Source of the DNA: an uncultured Lachnospiraceae bacterium
GTDB taxonomy: Bacteria; Bacillota; Clostridia; Lachnospirales; Lachnospiraceae
Length of the DNA: 36,674 nucleotides
NCBI GenBank assembly: GCA_910586005.1
Contig: CAJUHG010000024.1
Coordinates: 1-36,674 of the forward strand
Direction of reading: 5' to 3'
The notes below the pieces were generated by a model. That model ran no database searches, was not told the DNA's origin, and saw only the letters and a list, made by a program, of their open reading frames with translations. The position numbers and the translations under genes were made by a program. Below, in pieces: positions 1 to 5,968 of this stretch. Each line of letters starts with the position of its first letter. Positions within the stretch are counted from its first letter, which is position 1.

Positions 1-1372
1 TACCCGTGACTGGGAATTTGCAAAAAAGTTTAATCTTCCAATTATTGAGGTAGTAGCAGGTGGAGAAGATGTACAAAAAGAAGCATATACAGATGTTGCT
101 ACTGGGAAATTGGTAAATTCTGGATTTCTAGATGGATTAGAAGTAGCAGAAGCTAAGAAAAAAATCGTTGAATTTTTGGAAGAGAAGGAAATTGGAAAAG
201 GAAAAACAAATTATAAATTAAGAGATTGGGTATTTTCAAGACAACGTTATTGGGGAGAGCCAATTCCGATTGTACATTGTGAACAATGTGGTTATGTGGC
301 ATTACCAGAAAAAGAACTTCCTTTACAACTTCCAGAAGTAGAGAGCTATATGCCTACAGATACAGGAGAATCACCTCTAGCAGCTATGACAGATTGGGTA
401 AATACCACTTGCCCATGTTGTGGAAGACCCGCAAAAAGAGAAACAGATACTATGCCTCAGTGGGCAGGTTCTTCTTGGTATTTTTTGCGTTATACAGATC
501 CTAAGAATACAAAGGAATTAGCAAGTCAAGAAGCATTAAATTACTGGCTTCCTGTTGATTGGTATAATGGTGGAATGGAACACACAACTTTGCATTTATT
601 ATACTCTCGTTTTTGGCATAGATTTCTGTATGATAAGGGCATTGTACCAGTTCCAGAACCTTATCAGAAACGTACCTCTCATGGTATGATTTTGGGAGAA
701 AACGGTGAGAAAATGTCAAAGTCTCGCGGAAATGTGGTGAATCCTGATGATATTGTAATGGATTATGGAGCAGATACTCTACGTACGTATGAGATGTTTA
801 TTGGAGCCTTTGATTTAAGTGCCTCTTGGTCAGAAAATGGTGTAAAAGGTTGTCATAGATTCCTTGAACGTGTATGGAAATTGCAAGATATTTTAATAGA
901 GGGTGAGGAATATCGTGCAGAATTTGAAACAAAAATGCATCAATTAATAAAAAAAGTAAGTTCTGATTATGAAAATTTAAAATATAATACAGCTATTGCA
1001 GCGATGATGTCAATTTTAAATGATTTTTCTAAAGTGGGAAGTATCAATCAAGCAGAATTTAAGACGTTTCTTCTTTTATTAAATCCAACAGCTCCTCATA
1101 TTACAGAGGAATTATGGGAAGTTTGTGGTTATAAGGGAAGATTGTATCAATGTACATGGCCAGAATATAATGAGGCAAAGACAGTAGAAAATACAATAGA
1201 GCTTGCAGTGCAGATAAATGGAAAGACCAAGGCAACCGTTATACTTCCAATTGATGTGGATAAAAATACAGCCATTCTTGCTGGAAAAGAGGCATTAGGT
1301 GATAAGCTGAAAGGAAACATTATAAAAGAGATTTATGTTCCTGGAAAAATTATCAATATTGTAGCAAAATAA
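1..1372 (+). CDS. leuS: Leucyl-tRNA synthetase, C-terminal part (5' end outside window)
   Basis: Charges tRNA-Leu with leucine in the cytoplasm. The reading frame is open from base 2, so the gene enters from the left; the TTG at 110 is an internal codon. The first visible residues (TRDWEFAKKFNLPI) match the end of the editing (CP1) domain, where the family has an HDTRD motif. The class I KMSKS signature lies at 710-724. The catalytic-domain stretch around 470-620 (MPQWAGSSWYFLRY, then WYNGGMEHTTLHLLYSRFWH) is typical of LeuRS. An anticodon-binding helical domain and the small C-terminal domain follow. Roughly half of a usual LeuRS of about 800 residues is present, with no internal disruption. 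Confidence 0.97.
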   Translation, partial: TRDWEFAKKFNLPIIEVVAGGEDVQKEAYTDVATGKLVNSGFLDGLEVAEAKKKIVEFLEEKEIGKGKTNYKLRDWVFSRQRYWGEPIPIVHCEQCGYVALPEKELPLQLPEVESYMPTDTGESPLAAMTDWVNTTCPCCGRPAKRETDTMPQWAGSSWYFLRYTDPKNTKELASQEALNYWLPVDWYNGGMEHTTLHLLYSRFWHRFLYDKGIVPVPEPYQKRTSHGMILGENGEKMSKSRGNVVNPDDIVMDYGADTLRTYEMFIGAFDLSASWSENGVKGCHRFLERVWKLQDILIEGEEYRAEFETKMHQLIKKVSSDYENLKYNTAIAAMMSILNDFSKVGSINQAEFKTFLLLLNPTAPHITEELWEVCGYKGRLYQCTWPEYNEAKTVENTIELAVQINGKTKATVILPIDVDKNTAILAGKEALGDKLKGNIIKEIYVPGKIINIVAK

Positions 1373-1431
1373 AGATTATATCAAAATGAAAACTTATGAT
1401 AAAAATAGTTTAGCATTATAAAAGTATTCTT

Positions 1432-1468
1432 AAGAGCGCTGGGCATTTATAAATGCCTCAGCGTTCTT
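1432..1468. terminator. Stem-loop between convergent genes, probable bidirectional terminator
   Basis: Arms 1432-1448 and 1451-1468 pair over about 17 bp with one bulge and a wobble, and the loop is very short. It sits between the end of leuS (+) and the end of the 93-residue gene (-). The T-tract is poor on both strands, so termination on the basis of this hairpin is inferred. Confidence 0.5.
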
Positions 1469-1492
1469 GAAACAAAATGACTTTGACTTAAA

Positions 1493-1774
1493 TTATTTTC
1501 GCATAGTTTTCATCATTTGCATTAACAAATCCACTTTTTTTTGCTCTTGAGGTGGCATACTCTGTTTTAATACTTCAATAATTAAATCACGTTCAGCAGA
1601 AGAAAAATTCATACCCTCTTTTTTTACACTTTCAGAAGCATTTTTTAGAGATTGTGCCATATCTTGTGGAGTAGAAGTAGAAGAATTGTTTTTTGCAAGT
1701 TCCATTAAAAATTGCAGTTTTTCTGGAGAAATATTCTGAAGTTGTGGGTTATTTAATAAGTCTTGTTGATTCAT
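1493..1774 (-). CDS. Hypothetical protein, 93 residues
   Basis: Function not recognised. The protein is small, hydrophilic and rich in Gln, Met and Ser. It has no signal peptide or membrane segment. Two predicted helical blocks (residues about 16-30, LQFLMELAKNN, and 60-92, which ends in a Met-rich amphipathic helix LLMQMMKTMRK) flank a polar Ser/Thr linker. The ATG is preceded on the minus strand by AAAGGAATTTT, a good ribosome binding site. It lies 23 bases downstream of the next minus-strand gene, so the two are probably co-transcribed. Its codon use resembles its neighbours. Confidence 0.75.
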   Translation of the reverse strand: MNQQDLLNNPQLQNISPEKLQFLMELAKNNSSTSTPQDMAQSLKNASESVKKEGMNFSSAERDLIIEVLKQSMPPQEQKKVDLLMQMMKTMRK

Positions 1775-1797
1775 AAAATTCCTTTCTATTGTTGCAT

Positions 1798-2112
1798 TTA
1801 AGTAATTGTAAACAAGGTTTCATAGGTGGAAAACATTTGAACAAAGCTGATAATATTATCTATCATCTCCTTTTCTCGATCAGTACAATATTCCCGTATG
1901 GCGTTTAACATTTGTACAGGATCTTCCCGCTCTTCTTCAGAACACATTCTCAAATCATTTCCAGAATTTTGAAAAAGTGCCATTGTACGCTGCAATTCCA
2001 TAAATTTTACAAGCATTGCCATATTTTTCTGTCGGGAGGTATTCAAATAGGGAATGGCAGCTTTCATCATTTCAAGGTGCCTATCTTGTATCAGTGTATC
2101 AATTGATTCCAT
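1798..2112 (-). CDS. Hypothetical protein, 104 residues
   Basis: Function not recognised. It is an all-helical-looking soluble protein with an N-terminal stretch MESIDTLIQDRHLEMMKAA, a Met/Gln-rich middle (LVKFMELQRTMALF) and an acidic patch (CSEEEREDPVQML). It is first in a two-gene minus-strand unit with the 93-residue gene. The start at 2112 has AAAAAAGG about 8 bases upstream. It diverges from the DUF3232-like gene across a 76-bp gap that must hold both promoters; no convincing -35/-10 pair was identified there. The pair's shared helical, Met-rich character suggests, but does not show, that they work together. Confidence 0.75.
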   Translation of the reverse strand: MESIDTLIQDRHLEMMKAAIPYLNTSRQKNMAMLVKFMELQRTMALFQNSGNDLRMCSEEEREDPVQMLNAIREYCTDREKEMIDNIISFVQMFSTYETLFTIT

Positions 2113-2188
2113 TCCATTTACCTTTTTTATTTTAATTTATGTGAAAACTTATAAAGATATGACAATGTAGATATAGAAAGGAAAAGAT

Positions 2189-2590
2189 ATGATTAATACA
2201 TATGAAGAATATTTATCACAAATAAAAATCCTGACAATAGAGCAGATGAATCAAATACATAAGAATATGATTGAGGAAATTGGTACAAATCAGGAGGCTT
2301 TAGAATTATATGATGAACTTTTAGAGATTGCTACAAAGTATGTAGCTATACGTTCAAAATGGTTATTAATGAGCAGAGAAGAGAAACTAGAACAGGATTC
2401 ACTAAGAACTTCATATCACAATTCTACAATTATACATTTCAATATGTTATCAAGATATCTAAAACAACAAGGAAAAGCCACTATTTGGAGAGAAGAACTT
2501 GGGAATGAAGAAGAGAATGAATATTGTCGTAAGACAATTGGTGATTTTGCATGTTATTTAGTATTTATTAATAGTATTAATGCCAGATAG
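2189..2590 (+). CDS. DUF3232-like protein, 133 residues
   Basis: The protein resembles, from memory, the DUF3232 family of Firmicutes. That family shares an N-terminal tyrosine-rich EEYL segment, a central WLLMSREEK motif, a region like FNMLSRYL-QQGK, and a C-terminal IGDFACYLVFINS. No biochemical role is known to me for that family. It is 133 residues, soluble and predicted helical. GAAAGGAAAAGAT precedes the ATG. It stands alone, divergent from the two minus-strand hypothetical genes, with more than 100 bases to the next start. The family assignment is moderate; the gene itself is convincing. Confidence 0.8.
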   Translation: MINTYEEYLSQIKILTIEQMNQIHKNMIEEIGTNQEALELYDELLEIATKYVAIRSKWLLMSREEKLEQDSLRTSYHNSTIIHFNMLSRYLKQQGKATIWREELGNEEENEYCRKTIGDFACYLVFINSINAR

Positions 2591-2636
2591 TTTGTCTTTT
2601 ATTTTATATGGAACATTCATAGTTTAAAAAGTATAC

Positions 2637-2671
2637 CTTATTGAACATTAGCAGTTCAATAAGTATATAAT
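2637..2671 (+). promoter_or_regulatory. Promoter overlapped by a perfect 10-bp inverted repeat (operator-like)
   Basis: CTTATTGAAC (2637-2646) and GTTCAATAAG (2654-2663) form a perfect inverted repeat around a 7-base spacer. A -35-like TTGAAC (2641-2646) lies inside the left arm and a perfect TATAAT (2666-2671) follows the right arm, 19 bases apart. A protein bound to the repeat would cover the promoter. There is no T-run after it, which argues against a terminator. It would serve the 47-residue gene at 2706. Confidence 0.5.
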
Positions 2672-2705
2672 ATTAAGAACTGATTTATTTCAGGAGATAG
2701 TATTT

Positions 2706-2849
2706 ATGGGAAAATTAGTGATAGATGGTAATAGTATATATGAAATAGACGAGGAATGTGTTAGAAAAAAAGAAATTCAGAAAGAAAAACAACAAAAAGA
2801 AAAAACGAATAATAAAAAAAATGGAAAACGGCGTTTTATTTCTTTTTGA
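2706..2849 (+). CDS. Small lysine-rich protein, 47 residues
   Basis: The product begins MGKLVIDGNSIYEIDEECVR and then becomes a Lys/Gln/Asn-rich tail with a basic end (GKRRFISF). The ATG is preceded by CAGGAG at a suitable distance. It has its own promoter-like region (2637-2671) and a strong terminator (2863-2901), so it forms a complete small transcription unit. The N-terminal 20 residues read like a small beta-strand module; the charged tail could bind nucleic acid. Function is not recognised. Short proteins with a similar IDG-x-YEIDEEC start are, to my recollection, seen in other gut clostridia. Confidence 0.65.
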   Translation: MGKLVIDGNSIYEIDEECVRKKEIQKEKQQKEKTNNKKNGKRRFISF

Positions 2850-2862
2850 TAACAATGAATTT

Positions 2863-2901
2863 AAAAGGTGATTAGCCCAAGTTTATGGCTAATCACTTTT
2901 T
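2863..2901 (+). terminator. Intrinsic terminator of the 47-residue gene
   Basis: GTGATTAGCC (2868-2877) pairs perfectly with GGCTAATCAC (2887-2896) around a 9-base loop. It is flanked by an A-run on the left and TTTTT on the right, a classic Rho-independent terminator. Confidence 0.85.
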
Positions 2902-2918
2902 AAGATTTTGCCTTAATA

Positions 2919-2954
2919 AACAATAGAAAACATTTTTTGTGAATTATCTATTTT
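2919..2954. repeat. Dispersed hairpin repeat, copy A
   Basis: This 36-base stretch matches 8777-8812 at 29 of 36 positions, including an identical 14-base start (AACAATAGAAAACA) and a shared TGTGAA core. The ends are partly complementary (CAATAGAAAA against TTATCTATTT), so it folds as an imperfect hairpin. It looks like a small REP-like element. Confidence 0.5.
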
Positions 2955-2965
2955 CAGGAATTATA

Positions 2966-3000
2966 ATAGGGTCCATGATTTTTCAAATCATGGACCCTAT
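2966..3000. repeat. Perfect 16-bp stem with 3-base loop
   Basis: Bases 2966-2981 are exactly complementary to 2985-3000, leaving TTC as the loop. There is no T-tract on either side. It lies between the 47-residue gene (+) and the Cys/Gly-rich gene (-), so it may stop transcription from both directions or be a relic of a palindromic repeat. Confidence 0.6.
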
Positions 3001-3097
3001 ATTGGAACTATTTATTTCTTGACAGCTCCTTTTTTAGAGAATTGTATCATACAGGATTCTCTTTGGATTGATGGAAAGAATACTTTCCTAAATTGGA

Positions 3098-3334
3098 TTA
3101 ACAGCAGAAACCGTTGCCAAATCCGCTACCATTTCCACCACAGCAGAAAAGTAACAAGATAATCCATAGACAGCTATTATTGCCACATCCACATCCGTCA
3201 TTACCGCCAAAGAAGCCATTGCCACATCCGCCACAGCAGCTAAGCAAGATAATTAACCAGATAATAGAGGAACATCCTCCATTGTTATTTCCTTCACATC
3301 CACATCCACAGTTTGTAGCAGCTAAATCACTCAT
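3098..3334 (-). CDS. Cys/Gly-rich small protein with two hydrophobic repeats
   Basis: The 78-residue product is built from a duplicated unit: a hydrophobic stretch (SIIWLIILLSCCGGCG near residues 23-38 and SCLWIILLLFCCGGNG near 54-69), each preceded by a GCGCG-type Gly/Cys/Asn segment. It has about 16 cysteines. Such proteins are often labelled 'chorion class high-cysteine HCB protein 13' in Clostridia; that name reflects composition, not function. GGAGG lies 9 bases before the ATG on the minus strand. The plus-strand frame over the same bases is low-complexity Pro/His and is rejected. A structural or spore-envelope role is plausible by composition and by the promoter at 3367-3393, but is inferred. 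Confidence 0.8.
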   Translation of the reverse strand: MSDLAATNCGCGCEGNNNGGCSSIIWLIILLSCCGGCGNGFFGGNDGCGCGNNSCLWIILLLFCCGGNGSGFGNGFCC

Positions 3335-3366
3335 GTTTTAAATCCTCCATTTTTTTGATTACAATG

Positions 3367-3393
3367 TATCATATGTAAGCTGCTTGTATGTGT
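3367..3393 (-). promoter_or_regulatory. Possible sigma-K/sigma-E-type promoter for the Cys/Gly-rich gene
   Basis: On the minus strand the sequence reads AAAC, then 16 bases, then CATATGATA (-10, at 3367-3375). This fits the mother-cell sigma-K pattern (an AC-core -35, 16 bp, CATANNNTA). The -10 is about 33 bases from the start codon with the GGAGG site between. It is a short motif in AT-rich DNA, so chance is possible. Confidence 0.35.
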
Positions 3394-3416
3394 TTCTCAA
3401 TGTTTTTAAAAAATTT

Positions 3417-3445
3417 TTGTAAAATCTTATAGAGTCTGTTATAAT
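3417..3445 (+). promoter_or_regulatory. Strong vegetative promoter of the V-ATPase leader
   Basis: TTGTAA (3417-3422) and TATAAT (3440-3445) are separated by exactly 17 bases. Transcription would begin near 3452 and run through about 300 bases of leader into the first gene of the ATPase operon. Confidence 0.7.
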
Positions 3446-3451
3446 TTACTA

Positions 3452-3600
3452 AGAAAGGATCTTTAGTAATAATTTAACCACACCCTGTTTTGTTTAAGTT
3501 CCAAAATGTGAACTACCTGTTGTCTAAAGCCAGTGAGCTTCCTGCTTGGTTGACCTCGTAACTCATAGGGCACGTACCACAGGTATTAATTAATAGCAAA
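3452..3600 (+). ncRNA. Structured RNA domain, leader or separate small RNA (unidentified)
   Basis: There is no coding sequence here. A 7-bp helix joins TACCTGT (3514-3520) to ACAGGTA (3579-3585). It encloses a second stem in which GTC (3522-3524) and GCCA (3529-3532) pair with TGG (3547-3549) and GAC (3552-3554), capped by AGC/GCT. A second copy of the 5' strand, ACCCTGT (3482-3488), could compete for the same ACAGGT, and a small GTTC/GAAC hairpin lies between. This gives two mutually exclusive folds. Base composition is richer in GC here than in the flanks. A 6S-type RNA or an upstream part of the leader are options; I recognise no conserved family core. The 3' half of the gap (3591-3645) is unstructured A/T-rich sequence. 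Confidence 0.4.
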
Positions 3601-3645
3601 ATTTATAAAAATAATAATAACAAAAATAAAAGAAATCATTAAAAA

Positions 3646-3694
3646 GGGAATAACGCTGTCTATCGAGGAAATACGAGGACTATAAAAGCGTTCC
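3646..3694 (+). promoter_or_regulatory. Candidate riboswitch, possibly Na+-I (DUF1646) type
   Basis: A compact hairpin: the outer stem pairs AACGC (3651-3656 region) with GCGTT (3688-3692) and is extended by GG/CC. The inner stem pairs GTC with GAC across an asymmetric internal loop (TAT on one side, AG on the other). The apex carries CGAGGAAATACG, and an unpaired TATAAAA lies on the 3' side. A purine-rich AAAGGAG (3705-3711) and a small hairpin (3720-3739) follow before the first gene. Na+-I riboswitches are short, internally looped RNAs known to control sodium transporters and Na+-driven ATPases. Position and shape fit; I could not compare it with the consensus model. Confidence 0.4.
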
Positions 3695-3765
3695 AAAAAA
3701 CAAGAAAGGAGAAGCTACTAGACAAAATATCATATTTGTCCATATTTTGAGTGGCAGGCAAATAT

Positions 3766-4800
3766 ATGAACACAGTAGTGATTTTGGACAATAATCATAA
3801 GGAAATGGAAGGATATCAGCGAATGTTAATGTCTTTTCAGAAGCAGATAGACTGTAAAATGTTCGAAGATCCAGAAGAAGCAATAGAATATGTAAAAAAT
3901 CATACCATAGCTGTGATAGTATGTGAATTGGAAATGCCAATTATGTCAGGAAGAGAAGTATTAGAAATGGTGGAGATGATATCCCCCTCCACAATAAGAC
4001 TTGCTATGACACAGGTAAAAGACGTAGCTGAAACCTTAGAACTTTTTAATCGATGTAGAATATTTAAATTAATTTTAAAACCTTTCTTTTTAGTGGAAGA
4101 TTTGGAAGAACCTATCCAAGAAGCTTTAAAGGAATATGAGATTTGGAAAGAAAAAGAAACTCAAAAGAAAAAAATGGAAAACGAGCTAGAACAGTTAGTT
4201 TTAAATATTCAACAGCTTTCTATAAAATTAGAGAAAAAGAAAAAAGCATATTATAAAATTTATCAGGTGGCAAATGGTTTTGTGAAGGGAAATCTAAATT
4301 CAGAGATGGTAGAGTTAAATTCACAAGAAAGCAGTGTTGTTTCTTCTGTTTGTGAAGAATTGCTAAAAGAGTTTATGCGTTATTATATGTTTGAAGTGCA
4401 TAATTATAAATTTCATTTAAAACGTTTACAAGAGTTGTTTCATCATCCAGAAAAAGGTTGTTTATTTCAAGTACAATATAAAACAAAAGAGGAAGCATCC
4501 ATAGAACTTTTGCAAAAAATTGCTTATGGAATTTTTCTTGGAGGATATCTTTGTCAACAATTATTGGTATACTATCGTGCAATGATGATGATTGAAAAAG
4601 AAAATTCCGTTTATGTATTGAGAATGTTTTGTCAATATTCAAAAGGGGAAAATATGTATAAAATAAAAGAAAAGAATGTCAGAAAGTTTATCAAAGATAT
4701 TATAGAAGAAATTGCCAATGCATTATCTGTACAATTTGTGAAAGGGGTTAGAGAGCAAGAATTTGCAGTAAAAATGTACTTTAAAGAAGAAGGTGAATAA
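3766..4800 (+). CDS. Response-regulator-like protein with Asp-to-Glu receiver, head of V-ATPase operon
   Basis: Residues 1-120 are a CheY-like receiver: strand VVILDN (D8, N9), then IAVIVCELEMPIMSG where the phosphoacceptor Asp is replaced by E54 (codon 3925-3927), then T82 (AMTQ) and K105-P106 (LKPF). The switch Thr and Lys are kept, and one of the two pocket acids is Asn. Residues about 125-170 are a highly charged coiled coil. The remaining 170 residues are helical and not recognised; no HD-GYP, GGDEF or HTH signature is visible. Because Glu can mimic phospho-Asp, the domain may be locked active or signal-independent. An in-frame TGA precedes GTG 3751; ATG 3766 is chosen since GGCAGG lies 7 bases ahead and receivers start at this strand. 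The stop overlaps or abuts the next gene, so it is in the operon. Confidence 0.8.
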   Translation: MNTVVILDNNHKEMEGYQRMLMSFQKQIDCKMFEDPEEAIEYVKNHTIAVIVCELEMPIMSGREVLEMVEMISPSTIRLAMTQVKDVAETLELFNRCRIFKLILKPFFLVEDLEEPIQEALKEYEIWKEKETQKKKMENELEQLVLNIQQLSIKLEKKKKAYYKIYQVANGFVKGNLNSEMVELNSQESSVVSSVCEELLKEFMRYYMFEVHNYKFHLKRLQELFHHPEKGCLFQVQYKTKEEASIELLQKIAYGIFLGGYLCQQLLVYYRAMMMIEKENSVYVLRMFCQYSKGENMYKIKEKNVRKFIKDIIEEIANALSVQFVKGVREQEFAVKMYFKEEGE

Positions 4801-4801
4801 A

Positions 4802-5113
4802 GTGAATGAAGTTATTATGGGGCTTTATGAGATAGAAGAACAAGCAGGTGAAATTATGTCTTATGCTGGTTCCCTTAGACAAGAATTATTGGAGCATAAT
4901 CAGAAACAAATGGAAGAATGTGCAATGGAATTAGAAGGTGAAATGGAGGGAAGATTAACAATCCTGCGTTCTCAATTAGAAGAACAAACCAAAGAAGAAA
5001 TTGCAGAACTTATGAAAATAAATCAAAAACAAGTAGAAGAACTTAATCAATTATATCATAATAATCTTAAGAAATTTGCCCAAGAAATTGTAGAAAAAAT
5101 AATAGAGGTTTAG
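4802..5113 (+). CDS. V/A-type ATPase peripheral stalk subunit (G/H-like)
   Basis: 103 residues, almost all a charged heptad-type coiled coil (EIEEQAGEIMSYAGSLRQEL onward, Glu/Lys/Gln-rich). This is the expected form of the H (AhaH/NtpF) subunit that pairs with subunit E to make the peripheral stalk. GTG 4802 has AGAAGG about 9 bases upstream; an earlier GTG at 4793 overlaps the previous stop and is too close to that site. Sequence similarity in this family is weak, so the call rests on coiled-coil character, length and its position just before subunit C. Confidence 0.75.
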   Translation: MNEVIMGLYEIEEQAGEIMSYAGSLRQELLEHNQKQMEECAMELEGEMEGRLTILRSQLEEQTKEEIAELMKINQKQVEELNQLYHNNLKKFAQEIVEKIIEV

Positions 5114-5116
5114 TTT

Positions 5117-5944
5117 ATGGCAGGAGAATTGTTACAATATAGTGGATTAATTACTAAGACAAGGGCAATGCAAAAGCGGCTGTTGAAAAAAGAAGATTTT
5201 GAGCGAATTACAGAATTTCAAACAGTACAAGAGACAATAGAATTTTTAAAGGCACAAGAAAGCTATGGTAGGATTTATGGAGGACGAGAAGAAATCAAGC
5301 ATCGAGGACAAGTTGAGGCACTGATATACAATTCCATTTTAGAGGATTACCAAAAATTATATCACTTTGGAAATAAGCAACAAAGAGAGGCAATGAAATT
5401 GTATCTTCCTCAACTTAGATATAAAGAATCTAATACAAGAATAGAGATATCTTATTTTGTAGAGGTTTGGAAAAAAATAGAAAAGTTTTCTGGAAAACAA
5501 ATGCAACAAGTACTGCAGGAAGCATTTGGGACACAGATTGATTGGCTAAATATTATGTGGATGTATCGAGGAAAGCAATTTTTTCATCAAAAACCAAAGG
5601 AAATGGAAAGTATGTTAATTCCTGTGCATTATAAATTGAAAAAAATAGAGTTACAAAGACTTCTTACATTAGAGCATATGGAGGAATTTCAGAAAATTTT
5701 AAGCAATACAGTGTATTTTAAAGGAAGAGAGGCCTTGGTAAAGATACAAGATGAAATTTCTTATCATCAAGTTATGCAGAAAATGTATCAGTGCCTTTGC
5801 CGGAAATATCCGTCTTCTATGGCACTGATATTTTATTATTTTTATGAAAAGGAGCGGGAAATTGAACGTTTAACAACTGCTTTAGAAGGGATACGCTATC
5901 AAGTTCCAGCAAAGGATATTCGGGAATTGATTTTGGGACTGTAA
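5117..5944 (+). CDS. atpC (ntpC-type): V/A-type ATP synthase subunit C
   Basis: Funnel-shaped subunit that joins the central rotor (D/F) to the K-ring. The 275 residues are all-helical, beginning MAGELLQYSGLITKTRAMQK and ending with the family-type EGIRYQVPAKDIRELI, where the aromatic and charged pattern of vATP-synt_AC39 proteins is visible. It is somewhat shorter than the usual 320-350 residues, with no sign of truncation at either end. Only 3 bases separate it from the preceding stop. Placing C before I differs from the commonest I-K-E-C-F-A-B-D order. Confidence 0.88.
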   Translation: MAGELLQYSGLITKTRAMQKRLLKKEDFERITEFQTVQETIEFLKAQESYGRIYGGREEIKHRGQVEALIYNSILEDYQKLYHFGNKQQREAMKLYLPQLRYKESNTRIEISYFVEVWKKIEKFSGKQMQQVLQEAFGTQIDWLNIMWMYRGKQFFHQKPKEMESMLIPVHYKLKKIELQRLLTLEHMEEFQKILSNTVYFKGREALVKIQDEISYHQVMQKMYQCLCRKYPSSMALIFYYFYEKEREIERLTTALEGIRYQVPAKDIRELILGL

Positions 5945-5968
5945 GAATTAGGGAACGGAGGAAATACT

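Noticed and set aside
3114..3341. Plus-strand open frame, 75 residues, opposite the Cys/Gly-rich gene
   Set aside because: Low-complexity Pro/His/Gln product and no ribosome binding site; it is the antisense of the Gly/Cys codons. The minus-strand gene has a GGAGG site.
3452..3600. c-di-GMP, FMN, TPP or purine riboswitch identity for the upstream leader domain
   Set aside because: None of the conserved core motifs of those classes that I know are present.
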